NCBI GenBank assembly: GCA_011365055.1
Contig: RDOG01000018.1
Location: forward strand, 16,980-80,979
Direction of reading: 5' to 3'
Source of the DNA: Promethearchaeota archaeon
Lineage (GTDB): Archaea > Asgardarchaeota > Lokiarchaeia > Helarchaeales > RDOG01
Length of the DNA: 64,000 nt
Part shown: piece after piece, positions 54,299 through 63,536 of the stretch
Layout of the letters: every line of letters starts with the position of its first letter
Numbering within the stretch: the stretch's first letter is position 1
The notes under the pieces: generated by a model
The model's input: the letters and a program-made list of their open reading frames with translations, nothing else
Database searches by the model: none
What the model was told of the DNA's origin: nothing
Translations under genes and position numbers: made by a program

Positions 54299-54709
54299 AT
54301 GAGAGAAATTGAAGAAATTTGGATCATCAATGAATCTGGAATAACATTATTTAATTTTTCAAAGGATGAATTAGATCCAACATTATTTGGGGGTTTTATT
54401 TCAGCAATTCAAAATTTTATAAAGGAAATCGGAAATCAAAAAATAGAATCAATCATTATGGGTTCATCTCAATTAACATTATTAAAAAGTAAATATGATT
54501 TAATTTTTGTGGCTCGATCTGATAAGAAAATAAAGAAAAAAAACATTGAAAAACATTTAAATACGGTAGTAAAAAGTTTTTTTGAGTTATATGAAGACGA
54601 AGTAAAAGATTGGGATTGCGATTCGACCAAATTTGATGATTTTAAAGATGTTATTGAATATATTTTTGATGATAAACCTGAATCAAAATTTGAGAAATCA
54701 TTTTGGTAA
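54299..54709 (+). CDS. Longin-like small protein
   Basis: At 136 residues it has the same layout as the protein at 49017-49439: IEEIWIINESGITLFNFSKD, LFGGFISAIQNFIKEIG, YDLIFVARSDKKI, then a C-terminal helix and the motif FDDFKDVIEYIF. The strand-helix-strand order fits a longin or roadblock domain, the fold that regulates small GTPases. There is no GTPase beside it. TATA-like sequence (TGTATATATAA, near 54252-54262) precedes it. It starts at ATG 54299. Confidence 0.6.
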   Translation: MREIEEIWIINESGITLFNFSKDELDPTLFGGFISAIQNFIKEIGNQKIESIIMGSSQLTLLKSKYDLIFVARSDKKIKKKNIEKHLNTVVKSFFELYEDEVKDWDCDSTKFDDFKDVIEYIFDDKPESKFEKSFW

Positions 54710-54766
54710 ATTAATTTTTCAGTATCACTTTCAATCTTAAATTATTATTGTAATTTTTTACTTTTT

Positions 54767-56182
54767 TTATTTTTTTAGGGATAAATGATAATCTATTACT
54801 TTATTCAAAGCTCTAATGGCACTTTCTGATGAGGGAAATACAGGTATTTTAATCCTATGAAGGGCATCTTGAAAATTTGAATAAAATATAAAATTTGGTA
54901 CGGATTCCCATGATTTAGGGGATATTAATACTATAGGTTTATTTTTTACATTATTATCGTAAATGTTTTTAACATAAATTTCTCCAATATCTTCAGTTTG
55001 ATATCTTTTATTTAACAAAGAAAATCTTTCAACTTCTATTACTGTTAATATCACATCAATTTTCGGATCCCGAGATATTACATTTATTACTTTACCAAAA
55101 ATTTCTGGATCAAAACCCGAAGCACCAAGATCTAACGGATTTGAAAGAATAGTATTGACTGTTGGTAATATTTCTGCAAGTTCTTTCACAGATTCTGGAC
55201 TCAATTGGATGACGTTAAAACCATATGATTCGCATATATCGGTTAACTCGACGGACAATCCCCCGCCTGAATTAATTACTGCAACATTTTTTCCATTAAG
55301 AGAATCATTTCTTAGTTTTTCGACCATAAGAATTGTATCCGTTAATTCTTCAAAAGTTTGAACTAGAATTGTATTTGTTTGATTCATTATTGATTCGATT
55401 AAATGGTCAGAACTAGCAAGTGCCCCTGTATGACTACGAATAGCTCTTTTTCCACTTTGGGAACGACCGCATTTTAAGATAATAATGGGTTTTTTCCCGT
55501 TATTTTTCTTTAAAATTCTATAAAATTCCTTCCCATTTTTAATTCCTTCAATATAAGCAGCAATGATATCAGTCTTTTCATCTACTAGAAAAAAATCAAT
55601 CAATTCTTCTATCGTAATATCGATCTGATTTCCCAACGAAATTGCAGTTCGGAAATGAAAATCTCTTGTATAGCCCACCCATATTAAAGTTCTTGTTAAA
55701 CCACCACTTTGAGAGATAAATGATATATTTCCTTCTTCAAGTATTAATTGATCACTAAAATATGCGATTTTACTCTCGGAAGAAAAAACTCCAATACAAT
55801 TTGGACCTAAAATTCTTGTATTACTCCCTTTAATCGCAGTTTTAATTTCTTCTTCAAGATTTTTGTTTCCCGACTCTCCAAAACCAGAAGTAAAAATTAC
55901 AATAAATTTTACATTTATTTTAACGCATTTGCGTACTTCTTCTGGGACGAGATCTGCTGGAACAGCAATCAGGACATAATCTATTGGTTCATTTACGGAT
56001 TCAATAGAAGGATATGTTTTCAATCCTTGTAATTCTTCTATTTTTGGGTTGATGGGAAATATTTTTCCTTTATAACCATTGTTAATAAGAGCTTCAATGA
56101 AGCGATAGGACCCAGATCGTGGATTGGTTGAAGCACCAATCACTGCATAACTTTTAGGATTGATTAAATTATAAAAACTCAT
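54767..56182 (-). CDS. Acyl-CoA synthetase (NDP-forming) alpha subunit
   Basis: CoA-binding Rossmann domain YAVIGASTNPRSGSYRFIEA, then PAEEVRK-like PADLVPEEVRKCV and ILGPNCIGVFSSE. A succinyl-CoA-synthetase-like domain follows, with ISFISQSGGLTRTLIW, ISLGNQIDITIEEL and the active-site His in RSHTGALASSD. It interconverts acyl-CoA, ADP and phosphate with acid, CoA and ATP, giving substrate-level ATP. The 471 residues match a stand-alone alpha subunit. No beta (ATP-grasp) subunit is near, so it must lie elsewhere or pair with another gene. ATG 56182. Confidence 0.9.
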   Translation of the reverse strand: MSFYNLINPKSYAVIGASTNPRSGSYRFIEALINNGYKGKIFPINPKIEELQGLKTYPSIESVNEPIDYVLIAVPADLVPEEVRKCVKINVKFIVIFTSGFGESGNKNLEEEIKTAIKGSNTRILGPNCIGVFSSESKIAYFSDQLILEEGNISFISQSGGLTRTLIWVGYTRDFHFRTAISLGNQIDITIEELIDFFLVDEKTDIIAAYIEGIKNGKEFYRILKKNNGKKPIIILKCGRSQSGKRAIRSHTGALASSDHLIESIMNQTNTILVQTFEELTDTILMVEKLRNDSLNGKNVAVINSGGGLSVELTDICESYGFNVIQLSPESVKELAEILPTVNTILSNPLDLGASGFDPEIFGKVINVISRDPKIDVILTVIEVERFSLLNKRYQTEDIGEIYVKNIYDNNVKNKPIVLISPKSWESVPNFIFYSNFQDALHRIKIPVFPSSESAIRALNKVIDYHLSLKK

Positions 56183-56360
56183 ATTAACCTATTCAATTAT
56201 TCTAATTTAAAATTTTATTCTGTTTTTTTAATTGATTTAATTTCTAGTTTAAATTATTTGATTTACTAAAGTGATAAAAATAGTAATTATTGTGCTATAA
56301 CTTTTTATTTATAAAAAAGGACTCATCATATGTTATTTATTGAGATATTATTAGATATAT

Positions 56361-56376
56361 CTTAACATATGTTAAG
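56361..56376. promoter_or_regulatory. 16-bp perfect palindrome, possible operator
   Basis: CTTAACATATGTTAAG is perfectly self-complementary and lies 13 bases before the start of the propeller gene, where a bound protein would block transcription or translation. A related CATATGTTA lies 30 bases upstream. The AACATATGTT core is close to the AACATGTT unit of the 4380-4396 palindrome. Confidence 0.45.
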
Positions 56377-56388
56377 GTTTAGATTTAC

Positions 56389-58185
56389 TTGAGAAAAAGG
56401 ATCATTATATTCGGTATAATAATCGTGTTATCTACTAATTTTTTATTTATTTGTTATAATCTGAATAATTTCAGACGATCTTATGATGAATCATTAGATT
56501 TAATTTGGATTAAAGATATTTATTTCGTTGATAGCTTAAATGGTTGGATGGTTGGTAATTCACCTAAAATATTTAAAACCATTGATGGAGGAACTACATG
56601 GCAATCAGTATGGACTGGTATTGATGGATTAAAACAGATTTATTTTATATCCGAACTTGTTGGATGGATAGTATCCAATGAGGGTAATCTATATGCAACT
56701 TTAGATGGAGGAATATCATGGATTCAGAAATCTACATCTTTTCAAATCTCAAAAATTTGGTTTGTAAATCAAACATTAGGTTGGGCAATAGAAGACACGT
56801 TATATTCATTTTTATATCGAACTAATGATAGTGGATTAACTTGGGATATTCAAAAAACCTTTCCCAAAATTTTTGGAGATTTAGGATTTAAAGATCTATA
56901 TTTCATAAATGAAACTCATGGGTTTGTTCTATATAGAGGGTTTAATGGGACTCACCGATTAAATACATTATACTCAACAAATACAAGTGGAAATTCATGG
57001 AGTATAGATCTAATAGTTAATGATCATTATTTAAAGTCTTTTTTTTTCTCAAATATTTCATATTGTTGGGTCATTGGATCAGATGGGTCTATCTTTCATT
57101 CTAATGATAGTGGAAAAACATGGTATAATCAAACCCTTTCAAATCCAAAAAATCTTAAAAATCTTTATTTTATTAATTCTACACATGGTTGGATATGTGG
57201 TTATGAGACTACTTTAATTCAAACTTCAAACTCGGGATTATCTTGGGAAAATAACACGACATTTAACTCAACTGAATGTAATCTTGATGACGTTTATTTC
57301 AAAAATGAATTCACTGGATTTATAGGGGGGGATATTCAATGTAAAAAAACGAATGATGGCGGTATTTCTTGGCGAATTTGTAATCTAAATCCATTTGAAA
57401 TTTCCTATTTATGGATTTGGTATCTATTAATTTTCAATATATTATTTTCTATCTTTAGTTTTGTCTTATTTTTCAGTTTAAAATTGTTTAAAAAATTCAA
57501 CTTTAATAGAAATATATCAATTGATCATTTAAGAAATGAAATTTTATATCCAAAGACCATTTGGAATAAATTTGGAGTTGGATTGAGTTTTGGACTCTGT
57601 TTTTATGGAATTTACATGGGTTTTATTTGGACTCATGAAATTTCACATGCACTTTCTATATTTATTGTCGGAGGATATGTAACATCTTTACATATTTCTT
57701 TAGAGGGGACGGGGTTGACTAATTTCGTCTATAATAATGATTTAACATCTCGAATTTTCGTTAATTTTTCGGGGATAATTGGAACTTTATTAATTGGCCT
57801 CATTATTGGATTACTTACTTATTTTTATGCAAAAAAAAATAAAGGTGTTATAATTGGCTACTTGAGCGCATTTATTTTTTCATTAGGAATTTTCTTTTCC
57901 TTTGGATATTTCTTTATAGATCCTTTAATAAATTTAGCAGGGGATGCAACTCAAATTTCTAACGTTTTAGGGTGGAATCCCTTAGTAATTAGTATTTTAA
58001 TACTTCCGTTATTAATTCTCGGAATTATAATTTCTATTAAAATGTTTTATACAATAAATAAAATGCAAGATTCTAAAGAATTTGAGTTTGAGAAGATTAT
58101 TTTTATAAGTGTTGGCATAATAATATGCATGTTAATTGTTTTATACATTATCCCGGGCAATTTTCTAATTATTTCCATTGTATAA
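56389..58185 (+). CDS. Membrane protein: seven-blade Ycf48-like propeller fused to an HExxH membrane domain
   Basis: An N-terminal membrane segment (about residues 4-25) leads into about seven 40-residue repeats of Ycf48/BNR type, each ending like IFKTIDGGTTWQSV or IFHSNDSGKTWYNQ, up to about residue 335. They would form a seven-bladed propeller outside the cell; many NxS/T sites fit that. A helix at about 343-370, a charged cytoplasmic stretch and then about six membrane helices follow. The helix MGFIWTHEISHALSIFIVGG carries HEISH at residues 416-420, the zinc site of site-2-protease-like metalloproteases, and DPLINLAGDATQ may supply the third ligand. Possibly a sensor protease. TTG 56389. 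Confidence 0.72.
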   Translation: MRKRIIIFGIIIVLSTNFLFICYNLNNFRRSYDESLDLIWIKDIYFVDSLNGWMVGNSPKIFKTIDGGTTWQSVWTGIDGLKQIYFISELVGWIVSNEGNLYATLDGGISWIQKSTSFQISKIWFVNQTLGWAIEDTLYSFLYRTNDSGLTWDIQKTFPKIFGDLGFKDLYFINETHGFVLYRGFNGTHRLNTLYSTNTSGNSWSIDLIVNDHYLKSFFFSNISYCWVIGSDGSIFHSNDSGKTWYNQTLSNPKNLKNLYFINSTHGWICGYETTLIQTSNSGLSWENNTTFNSTECNLDDVYFKNEFTGFIGGDIQCKKTNDGGISWRICNLNPFEISYLWIWYLLIFNILFSIFSFVLFFSLKLFKKFNFNRNISIDHLRNEILYPKTIWNKFGVGLSFGLCFYGIYMGFIWTHEISHALSIFIVGGYVTSLHISLEGTGLTNFVYNNDLTSRIFVNFSGIIGTLLIGLIIGLLTYFYAKKNKGVIIGYLSAFIFSLGIFFSFGYFFIDPLINLAGDATQISNVLGWNPLVISILILPLLILGIIISIKMFYTINKMQDSKEFEFEKIIFISVGIIICMLIVLYIIPGNFLIISIV

Positions 58186-58287
58186 AACAATCTTTACATT
58201 TGAATTTCACGAATAAATTAATAGATATCGTGTTATTATCATTTATTTTTTTAACAATTAATAATTTATTTATTTCATATTTCTTAA

Positions 58288-58788
58288 TTAATCATAATTT
58301 TTCAGATCAATAACTTTTTGTTTGATATCATTAACAATTTCTTCAATTGATCTATTTACATTAATTTTAAAATGATCAATTAAAATAGGTTCTTCTTTTT
58401 CAAATGCCTTTCTGAGTATTTCTTCATTAAAGAAATGATCTTTTCTGTTCTTTAAACGGTTCTTAAGTACTTCAAATGTCGCATCTAATTTGAACATGTA
58501 AGTCTCAGGTATGGTATCAACAATTTTTTTACGGTCTTTTTCCCGAAAAAGAACTAATGCAGTTACGATTGATTTACTCTGGGATATAGTTTTTAGATCT
58601 TGAATGATATCGGACATGTAATCGTCTCTTTCTTCTTCACTAAGAATTTGATTATTTCGCATTTTCTCTTTATATTTAAGAGGGATATGATCATCTATAT
58701 CATAAAACTCAAATCCTAAATCTTTCGCTAAAAGTTTGCTAAGAGTGGTTTTACCTGCACCCGGAACACCCATTAAAACAAGTAACAA
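58288..58788 (-). CDS. P-loop kinase, gluconokinase/shikimate-kinase-like
   Basis: Walker A MGVPGAGKTTLSK (about residues 6-18). FYDIDDHIPLKYKEKMRNNQ and LSEEERDDYMSDI follow the gluconokinase pattern (DDxHxxxNxxKMxxGxPLxDxDR), and KDHFFNEEILRKAFEKEEP matches its C-terminal RxGHFxxxxLxxSQFxxLE. It phosphorylates a small molecule, perhaps a sugar acid. The 166-residue length fits. TTG 58788 has GGTGA seven bases upstream. The geranylgeranyl reductase lies 30 bases upstream in the same direction. Confidence 0.8.
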   Translation of the reverse strand: MLLVLMGVPGAGKTTLSKLLAKDLGFEFYDIDDHIPLKYKEKMRNNQILSEEERDDYMSDIIQDLKTISQSKSIVTALVLFREKDRKKIVDTIPETYMFKLDATFEVLKNRLKNRKDHFFNEEILRKAFEKEEPILIDHFKINVNRSIEEIVNDIKQKVIDLKNYD

Positions 58789-58818
58789 ATAATTTTCACC
58801 TTATAAAGACTTGAAAAA

Positions 58819-60093
58819 TCAGTTTATAATTATTCGTTTCATCTCTTTAAACATTAAATTAAAAGTATTTTTATCTGTAATTTTCTGTAAATTTTCAACT
58901 ATTTTAGTTTGTAAAGTTTCGTTTGAGAAGATATCACCTAATCCTTCCTGTTTGGATTTTTTCATTAAAAGTTTCATAAATTCTTCATCTTTTAAGGTTG
59001 TTATTATTGCATCAACAAATTGATCTAAATAACCCGAATGGTAATAAAAATGATGCCAATCCCTTGAATCATATATACCGATAAATGGTTTTAAGTATAA
59101 TTCTTTTCTGAAGGCATTCTCATAAGATTTTAATCTCCATCTAGAGAAATCTCTCTTTTTAAATGCCTTCATTAAAGTATTTGCAGCTATTTGTCCAGTT
59201 TTTCTAGCTTGCCAAATGCCTTCATAATAAAAACGATCAATGACGCCTGCGGCCTCTCCAATAACTAGTATTCGGTCTGAATATTGATATTCTGACATTC
59301 TGTCAGCAATTGGCGCAGCCCACATATGCTTTCCTCTAATTTTTTTAGGGATAGTTCCCTCCATTTTCTCTTTTATGAGAGGATGTTTAGTAATGATCGA
59401 TTTGAATTGATCTTTGGACACCTTTTTTTCTAAATAACCAACGGTTAATCCTTCTTTTTTAGTGAAGATCCAGGCATAACCATGAGGTCCAATTAAATTG
59501 GAATCAAAATATATGTTCCAACTGCCACCACCAAATCTTTCATCAATAATATCTTCTGAAAGCTTGTATTCACCTTGTATAGCAAATACAAAATCTTTTA
59601 TTGAATCTAAATCTGAGAATTTAGCTAATAAGTTACCTTGTTTAGCTCCTGTTGCAATTACGGCGACGTCCCCAATAATTTTTTCGCCACTACCCTTTAT
59701 TTCCACTTCGATTCGATCTTCATATCTATATATATTCCCAACTTCTTGTTGATAGTTAATATGCGCTCCGCTTTTCACTGCCACATCTTGTAGATAGAGA
59801 TCAAATTCATTTCTATAAACTAGTTGTCCGTAATCAAATTCATTTTCTTTTAAATTCACACTAGCCTCTTCTTTTCTTCCCCCAAATACGAAAATATCTA
59901 AATTACGTTCCACTAAATGCGAAGGAAGCTTGCCAAACTCGTAATTCTTGTAAGTTAAACCACCCCCGCATGGTTTATATCTTCCTGGAGATTCTTTCTC
60001 GATAATTAATACGTTTAAATTTTGTTTTGCAAGCTCAATTGCACATTGAGTTCCAGCAGGACCTGCACCAATTATGATAATATCGTACTTCAA
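58819..60093 (-). CDS. Geranylgeranyl reductase family FAD protein
   Basis: FAD-dependent reductase that saturates isoprenoid chains of archaeal lipids. It begins YDIIIIGAGPAGTQCAIELA (GxGxxG), with PCGGGLTYKN, the family motif, shortly after. GPHGYAWIFTKKEGLTVGYL and RILVIGEAAGVIDRFYYEGI (second FAD motif) follow. At 424 residues it is a little longer than usual. TTG 60093 is set by GAGGA upstream. It is downstream of the DUF35-thiolase pair on the same strand, which may link it to isoprenoid supply. The exact substrate (lipid or quinone-like) is not determined. Confidence 0.88.
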   Translation of the reverse strand: MKYDIIIIGAGPAGTQCAIELAKQNLNVLIIEKESPGRYKPCGGGLTYKNYEFGKLPSHLVERNLDIFVFGGRKEEASVNLKENEFDYGQLVYRNEFDLYLQDVAVKSGAHINYQQEVGNIYRYEDRIEVEIKGSGEKIIGDVAVIATGAKQGNLLAKFSDLDSIKDFVFAIQGEYKLSEDIIDERFGGGSWNIYFDSNLIGPHGYAWIFTKKEGLTVGYLEKKVSKDQFKSIITKHPLIKEKMEGTIPKKIRGKHMWAAPIADRMSEYQYSDRILVIGEAAGVIDRFYYEGIWQARKTGQIAANTLMKAFKKRDFSRWRLKSYENAFRKELYLKPFIGIYDSRDWHHFYYHSGYLDQFVDAIITTLKDEEFMKLLMKKSKQEGLGDIFSNETLQTKIVENLQKITDKNTFNLMFKEMKRIIIN

Positions 60094-60107
60094 GAAAAAA
60101 TCCTCTT

Positions 60108-60455
60108 TTAGATGGGCTCAAATTTAAATCCATGTACTTCTTTTCCGTCTAAATTTTTAGTTAGAAGTGATTTTATTGGTTTAAATTTCATTCCTGTCTT
60201 GAGATTTTCTTTGACGGTTATTTGACCCATTGCTAGAATTTCATTGTCAAACTTGAATATTCCAATTGCATATGCTTTTTGATCTTGATATTCAGCAGGT
60301 ACAGCTTTCAAAATGGTATAAGTTACTAAAGTGGCAACATCCGAGTTTTCTATCATGTCAAATTTTTCGTGCTTACATGCAATGCAACGAATATGAGATG
60401 TATGTTGAATCTTGCCACATTTTTTACATTTTTTACAAAGGATTTTTTCTTCCAT
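60108..60455 (-). CDS. DUF35 zinc-ribbon/OB-fold protein, thiolase partner
   Basis: The zinc ribbon CKKCKKCGKIQHTSHIRCIAC (paired CxxC motifs, described here in two pieces: CKKCKKCGK and HIRCIACKHE) leads into an OB-fold (VATLVTYTILKAVPAEYQDQ, then AIGIFKFDNEILAMGQ). DUF35 proteins bridge SCP2-type thiolases and HMG-CoA synthase in archaea and help channel acetoacetyl-CoA. It starts 2 bases after the thiolase stop and is clearly co-transcribed. ATG 60455. No HMG-CoA synthase gene is in the window. Confidence 0.88.
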   Translation of the reverse strand: MEEKILCKKCKKCGKIQHTSHIRCIACKHEKFDMIENSDVATLVTYTILKAVPAEYQDQKAYAIGIFKFDNEILAMGQITVKENLKTGMKFKPIKSLLTKNLDGKEVHGFKFEPI

Positions 60456-60457
60456 TT

Positions 60458-61678
60458 TTATCTTCTCTCCACTAAAATTGAAACAATATTATTTCCGAAA
60501 CCACCAAAATTACAAGTGATTCCTTTTGTAGCACCATCAACTTGTCTTTTACCTGCTTCACCCCGTAATTGCCAAACTAATTCAGCGACTTGAGCAACTC
60601 CAGTTGCACCTAGCGGATGCCCTCTTGCCTTTAATCCACCAGATGGATTTATTGGTATTTTTCCCCCTATCTCGGTCAACCCATCAGCTGCAGCTTTGGC
60701 GCCTTCACCTTTCTTAAAAAATCCAATATCTTCACTTTGCACGGCTTCTAAAATAGCAAAAGCATCATGCAATTCTGCTAAATTCATCTCATTTGGATTT
60801 GTTTTTGCCATGTCATAAGCTTGTTTTGAACAAGCTTGTAGCGCTTTTAAGGTTGTAATATCATCTCTTTCATAGATAATGTGAGTATCAGTAGCATGCC
60901 CCACACCCGAAATGTAAACTGGAGTATCAGTATATTTTTTAGCTATATCAGCATTACAAATAACAAGAGCTGCTGCTCCATCAGAGACGGGACAGATATG
61001 AAATAGTTGTAATGGATCTGCTATTATCGGATTTACCTTAAAATCGCTTAAATATTCAAGCTCGTTTTTCCAATTACCTTTTCCTTGTTGGATTTTCTTA
61101 TTCATAAATTCCTTTATTTCTTTTTGAAAATGAGCATGGGGATTTAATTTACCGTTTTTATGATTTTTAATTGAAATTGCGGATAACCATTCAAGTTTTG
61201 CATTATACTTCTCGAGATATGCCCTCGTTAGCATTCCGGAGAAACTGGGTAATGAAACACCATGTATTCTTTCTGCTTCATGATGAGTGATTGTTGCTAC
61301 TGCAGATGTCACGAATCCAGGCCGCTTTTCATGCGTCATTTTCTCCCCACCAACTACTAAGATCATGTTACAAAGCCCTGATTTTATTGCATAAAACGCA
61401 GTTTTTATTGCGGAAGCTCCAGAGGCGGGTCCATTTTTAATTTGATCAGCCCCAGCAGGTAATAAATTAATCCTATCTACTAAAACACTCGCTATTCCAG
61501 TAGCATGATTCAAAGTTTCTCCTAACATGTTTGCAACATAAACCATATCAAAATCTTTATCAGATGTATTTGACTCTTGTATTGCTTTTAATGAAGCTTC
61601 TGATAATAATCCCATTAAATCTTGATCTAAATCACCAAATTTTGTATGACCTACTCCAATTATGGCTACTTCAGGCAT
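60458..61678 (-). CDS. Thiolase-family acetyl-CoA acetyltransferase with DUF35 partner
   Basis: SCP2/archaeal thiolase: IGVGHTKFGDLDQDLMGLLS at the N-terminus, LAELHDAFAILEAVQSEDIG and GGLKARGHPLGATGVAQVAE at the C-terminus. At the site of the nucleophile this one reads GPASGASAIKTAF; the Cys seen in the other thiolase (NACGASG) is Ser/Ala here, so its catalytic mode is uncertain. ATG 61678 is taken rather than TTG 61687. The DUF35 gene follows after 2 bases. It probably belongs to acyl-CoA condensation or cleavage with that partner. Confidence 0.85.
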   Translation of the reverse strand: MPEVAIIGVGHTKFGDLDQDLMGLLSEASLKAIQESNTSDKDFDMVYVANMLGETLNHATGIASVLVDRINLLPAGADQIKNGPASGASAIKTAFYAIKSGLCNMILVVGGEKMTHEKRPGFVTSAVATITHHEAERIHGVSLPSFSGMLTRAYLEKYNAKLEWLSAISIKNHKNGKLNPHAHFQKEIKEFMNKKIQQGKGNWKNELEYLSDFKVNPIIADPLQLFHICPVSDGAAALVICNADIAKKYTDTPVYISGVGHATDTHIIYERDDITTLKALQACSKQAYDMAKTNPNEMNLAELHDAFAILEAVQSEDIGFFKKGEGAKAAADGLTEIGGKIPINPSGGLKARGHPLGATGVAQVAELVWQLRGEAGKRQVDGATKGITCNFGGFGNNIVSILVERR

Positions 61679-61850
61679 GTTTATCAACTAAAAATATCTT
61701 CATTCTTTTAATCAAATTGAATAATGAAATTAAAAAATTAATTGGTTAATTCAAATTAATTTCGATGGCATTAAATTTTGAAAAGTTGATTAAAATCTCT
61801 ATTTTGAATTAAAGAAAATAGATTAAGTAAAAAATAAGATTATTTTACAA

Positions 61851-62294
61851 TTATCTTGTTGGTTTTTCTTTTTTCCCGGAAAGCATGGCATCCAAAGATG
61901 TTTTATTAACTTTAACAACTTTCCATCTGACTCCTGGTAAGTCACCTTGTGCTCTACCTTTTGCGCCTCCAATTCCTTCAACAATTACTTCATCGTGTTC
62001 ATCAATGAAATTTAAAGCACCATCACCAGGTAAAAATGCTGTAATTTGTTTTCCATTTTTAATTAATTGGATTCTTACGCATTTTCTGATTGCTGAATTT
62101 GGTTGTTTTGCTTCAATACCAATTTTTGATAAGACAATACCTCGGGCTTGTGGAGCTCCTTCTAAAGGATCTACTTGTTTTTTGATATTAAGAGTCTTTC
62201 TCTTATATCTAATATCTTTCCATCGAAATTTTTGTCTCTTTTGTTTAAGAGTTCGCCCTGCTAATTCGCCTTTTGGAGATTTTGAATGACCCAT
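61851..62294 (-). CDS. rps12: 30S ribosomal protein S12 (uS12, archaeal/eukaryotic S23 type)
   Basis: Decoding-centre protein of the small subunit. Key stretches are [40 protein letters not shown] and [20 protein letters not shown], with the archaeal/eukaryotic N-terminal basic arm ([15 protein letters not shown]). The 147 residues match the family. It is on its own here: no rps7, EF-1A/EF-2 or RNA polymerase gene is next to it, unlike the usual str operon. ATG 62294. It is divergent from the iron-sulfur gene at 62415. Confidence 0.97.
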   Translation of the reverse strand: MGHSKSPKGELAGRTLKQKRQKFRWKDIRYKRKTLNIKKQVDPLEGAPQARGIVLSKIGIEAKQPNSAIRKCVRIQLIKNGKQITAFLPGDGALNFIDEHDEVIVEGIGGAKGRAQGDLPGVRWKVVKVNKTSLDAMLSGKKEKPTR

Positions 62295-62414
62295 ATGTTA
62301 CAGCTCAAAAGTTTAATTTAATATTTTTTATTATAATTGTGAATTAAATTTGAAATTTAAAATTTATTATCTTTCAGTTCAAAAAATATTCATTTCTAAA
62401 TAAGAGTTGAGTAG

Positions 62415-63536
62415 ATGTCTTTAGAACAATATAAAGATGACATATATACGTGCAACAGAACTAGATGTGGTTTTTGTCGTGAAGCATGTCCCATGTACGA
62501 GCATTTTAAATTTGAAATTTATTCCAGTAGAGGAAAAATGCAAGTTGCTAGAGGACTTTTAGAAGGGAAGGTTAAACCATCAAAGGAATTAATGGAAGTA
62601 TTGAGTCTTTGTGCAGCATGCGGTTACTGTCAATATAAATGTGCATTAAATAATGTAGAAATATTTCAAGCATTAAGACAATATCTAATAGAACATGGTG
62701 TTGAAAATGATTTTCATAAGAGGGCAATAAAACAAATAATAGAGAAATCAAATCCCTTTGGATTGGAGAAAGATAAGAGAGTGGAATGGGCTAAAGACTT
62801 TAAGTTTGATACTAAATCAGAGATTTTATTTTTTGCAGGTTGTACCTATTCCTATCATCTTCCAGAAGATATCAAAAAGATACTTCAAATTCTAAATAAA
62901 GCAAATATTAAATTAAATTATCTTAATGAAAATGAATTTTGTTGTGGTTCTTTAATTCATTTGGCAGGGTATAAAGAGAATTTTGAAGATTTAGTGAAAA
63001 AAAATTATCAAGTTCTTAAGGAAAAGGGTATCAAGGAGATTATTACAGCATGTCCTAGTTGTTACAAGATGTTTAATAATGAATATCCAAAAATTTTAGA
63101 AAAATTTGAGATAAAAGTATATCATCTTTTAGAATACTTGATAAAAATTATTATAGATGGTAAAATTAAATTAAAAAAACCTATCAAAATGAAAGTAACA
63201 TGGCATGATCCATGCGACTTAGGAAGGCATTCAGGTATTTTTGAGGAGCCAAGAGAACTGTTGAAGATGATTCCAGGCATAGAATTAAAAGAAATGAAAC
63301 ATAATAGATTAGATTCAAGGTGTTGTGGAGCAGGTGGCGGTGTGATGGCTTCGAATGCAGATATTACAATGGATTTGGCTCTAAAAAGGGTAAAAGAAGC
63401 TGAAGAATTAGGAGTCGATGCAATAATTACGATGTGTCCAACTTGTGAAGAATCATTTTCAAAAATAATACGCTATGAAGACCTTAATATAAAAGTAATA
63501 GATTTAGGAAATTTAATTCTTGATTCAATGGATTAA
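62415..63536 (+). CDS. HdrD/GlcF-like iron-sulfur oxidoreductase subunit (CCG domains), second copy
   Basis: Two 4Fe-4S motifs at the N-terminus (CGFCREACPMY and CAACGYCQYKC) are followed by two CCG domains: GCTYSYHLPE to FCCGSLIHLAG and TWHDPCDLGRHSG to CCGAGGGVMAS. It is a paralogue of the protein at 10634-11770, with cleaner ferredoxin motifs. It would relay electrons from a flavoprotein of the GlcD type, which might lie beyond the right edge. ATG 62415. The 373-residue length is typical. Role in hydroxy-acid or acyl oxidation is inferred. Confidence 0.88.
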   Translation: MSLEQYKDDIYTCNRTRCGFCREACPMYEHFKFEIYSSRGKMQVARGLLEGKVKPSKELMEVLSLCAACGYCQYKCALNNVEIFQALRQYLIEHGVENDFHKRAIKQIIEKSNPFGLEKDKRVEWAKDFKFDTKSEILFFAGCTYSYHLPEDIKKILQILNKANIKLNYLNENEFCCGSLIHLAGYKENFEDLVKKNYQVLKEKGIKEIITACPSCYKMFNNEYPKILEKFEIKVYHLLEYLIKIIIDGKIKLKKPIKMKVTWHDPCDLGRHSGIFEEPRELLKMIPGIELKEMKHNRLDSRCCGAGGGVMASNADITMDLALKRVKEAEELGVDAIITMCPTCEESFSKIIRYEDLNIKVIDLGNLILDSMD

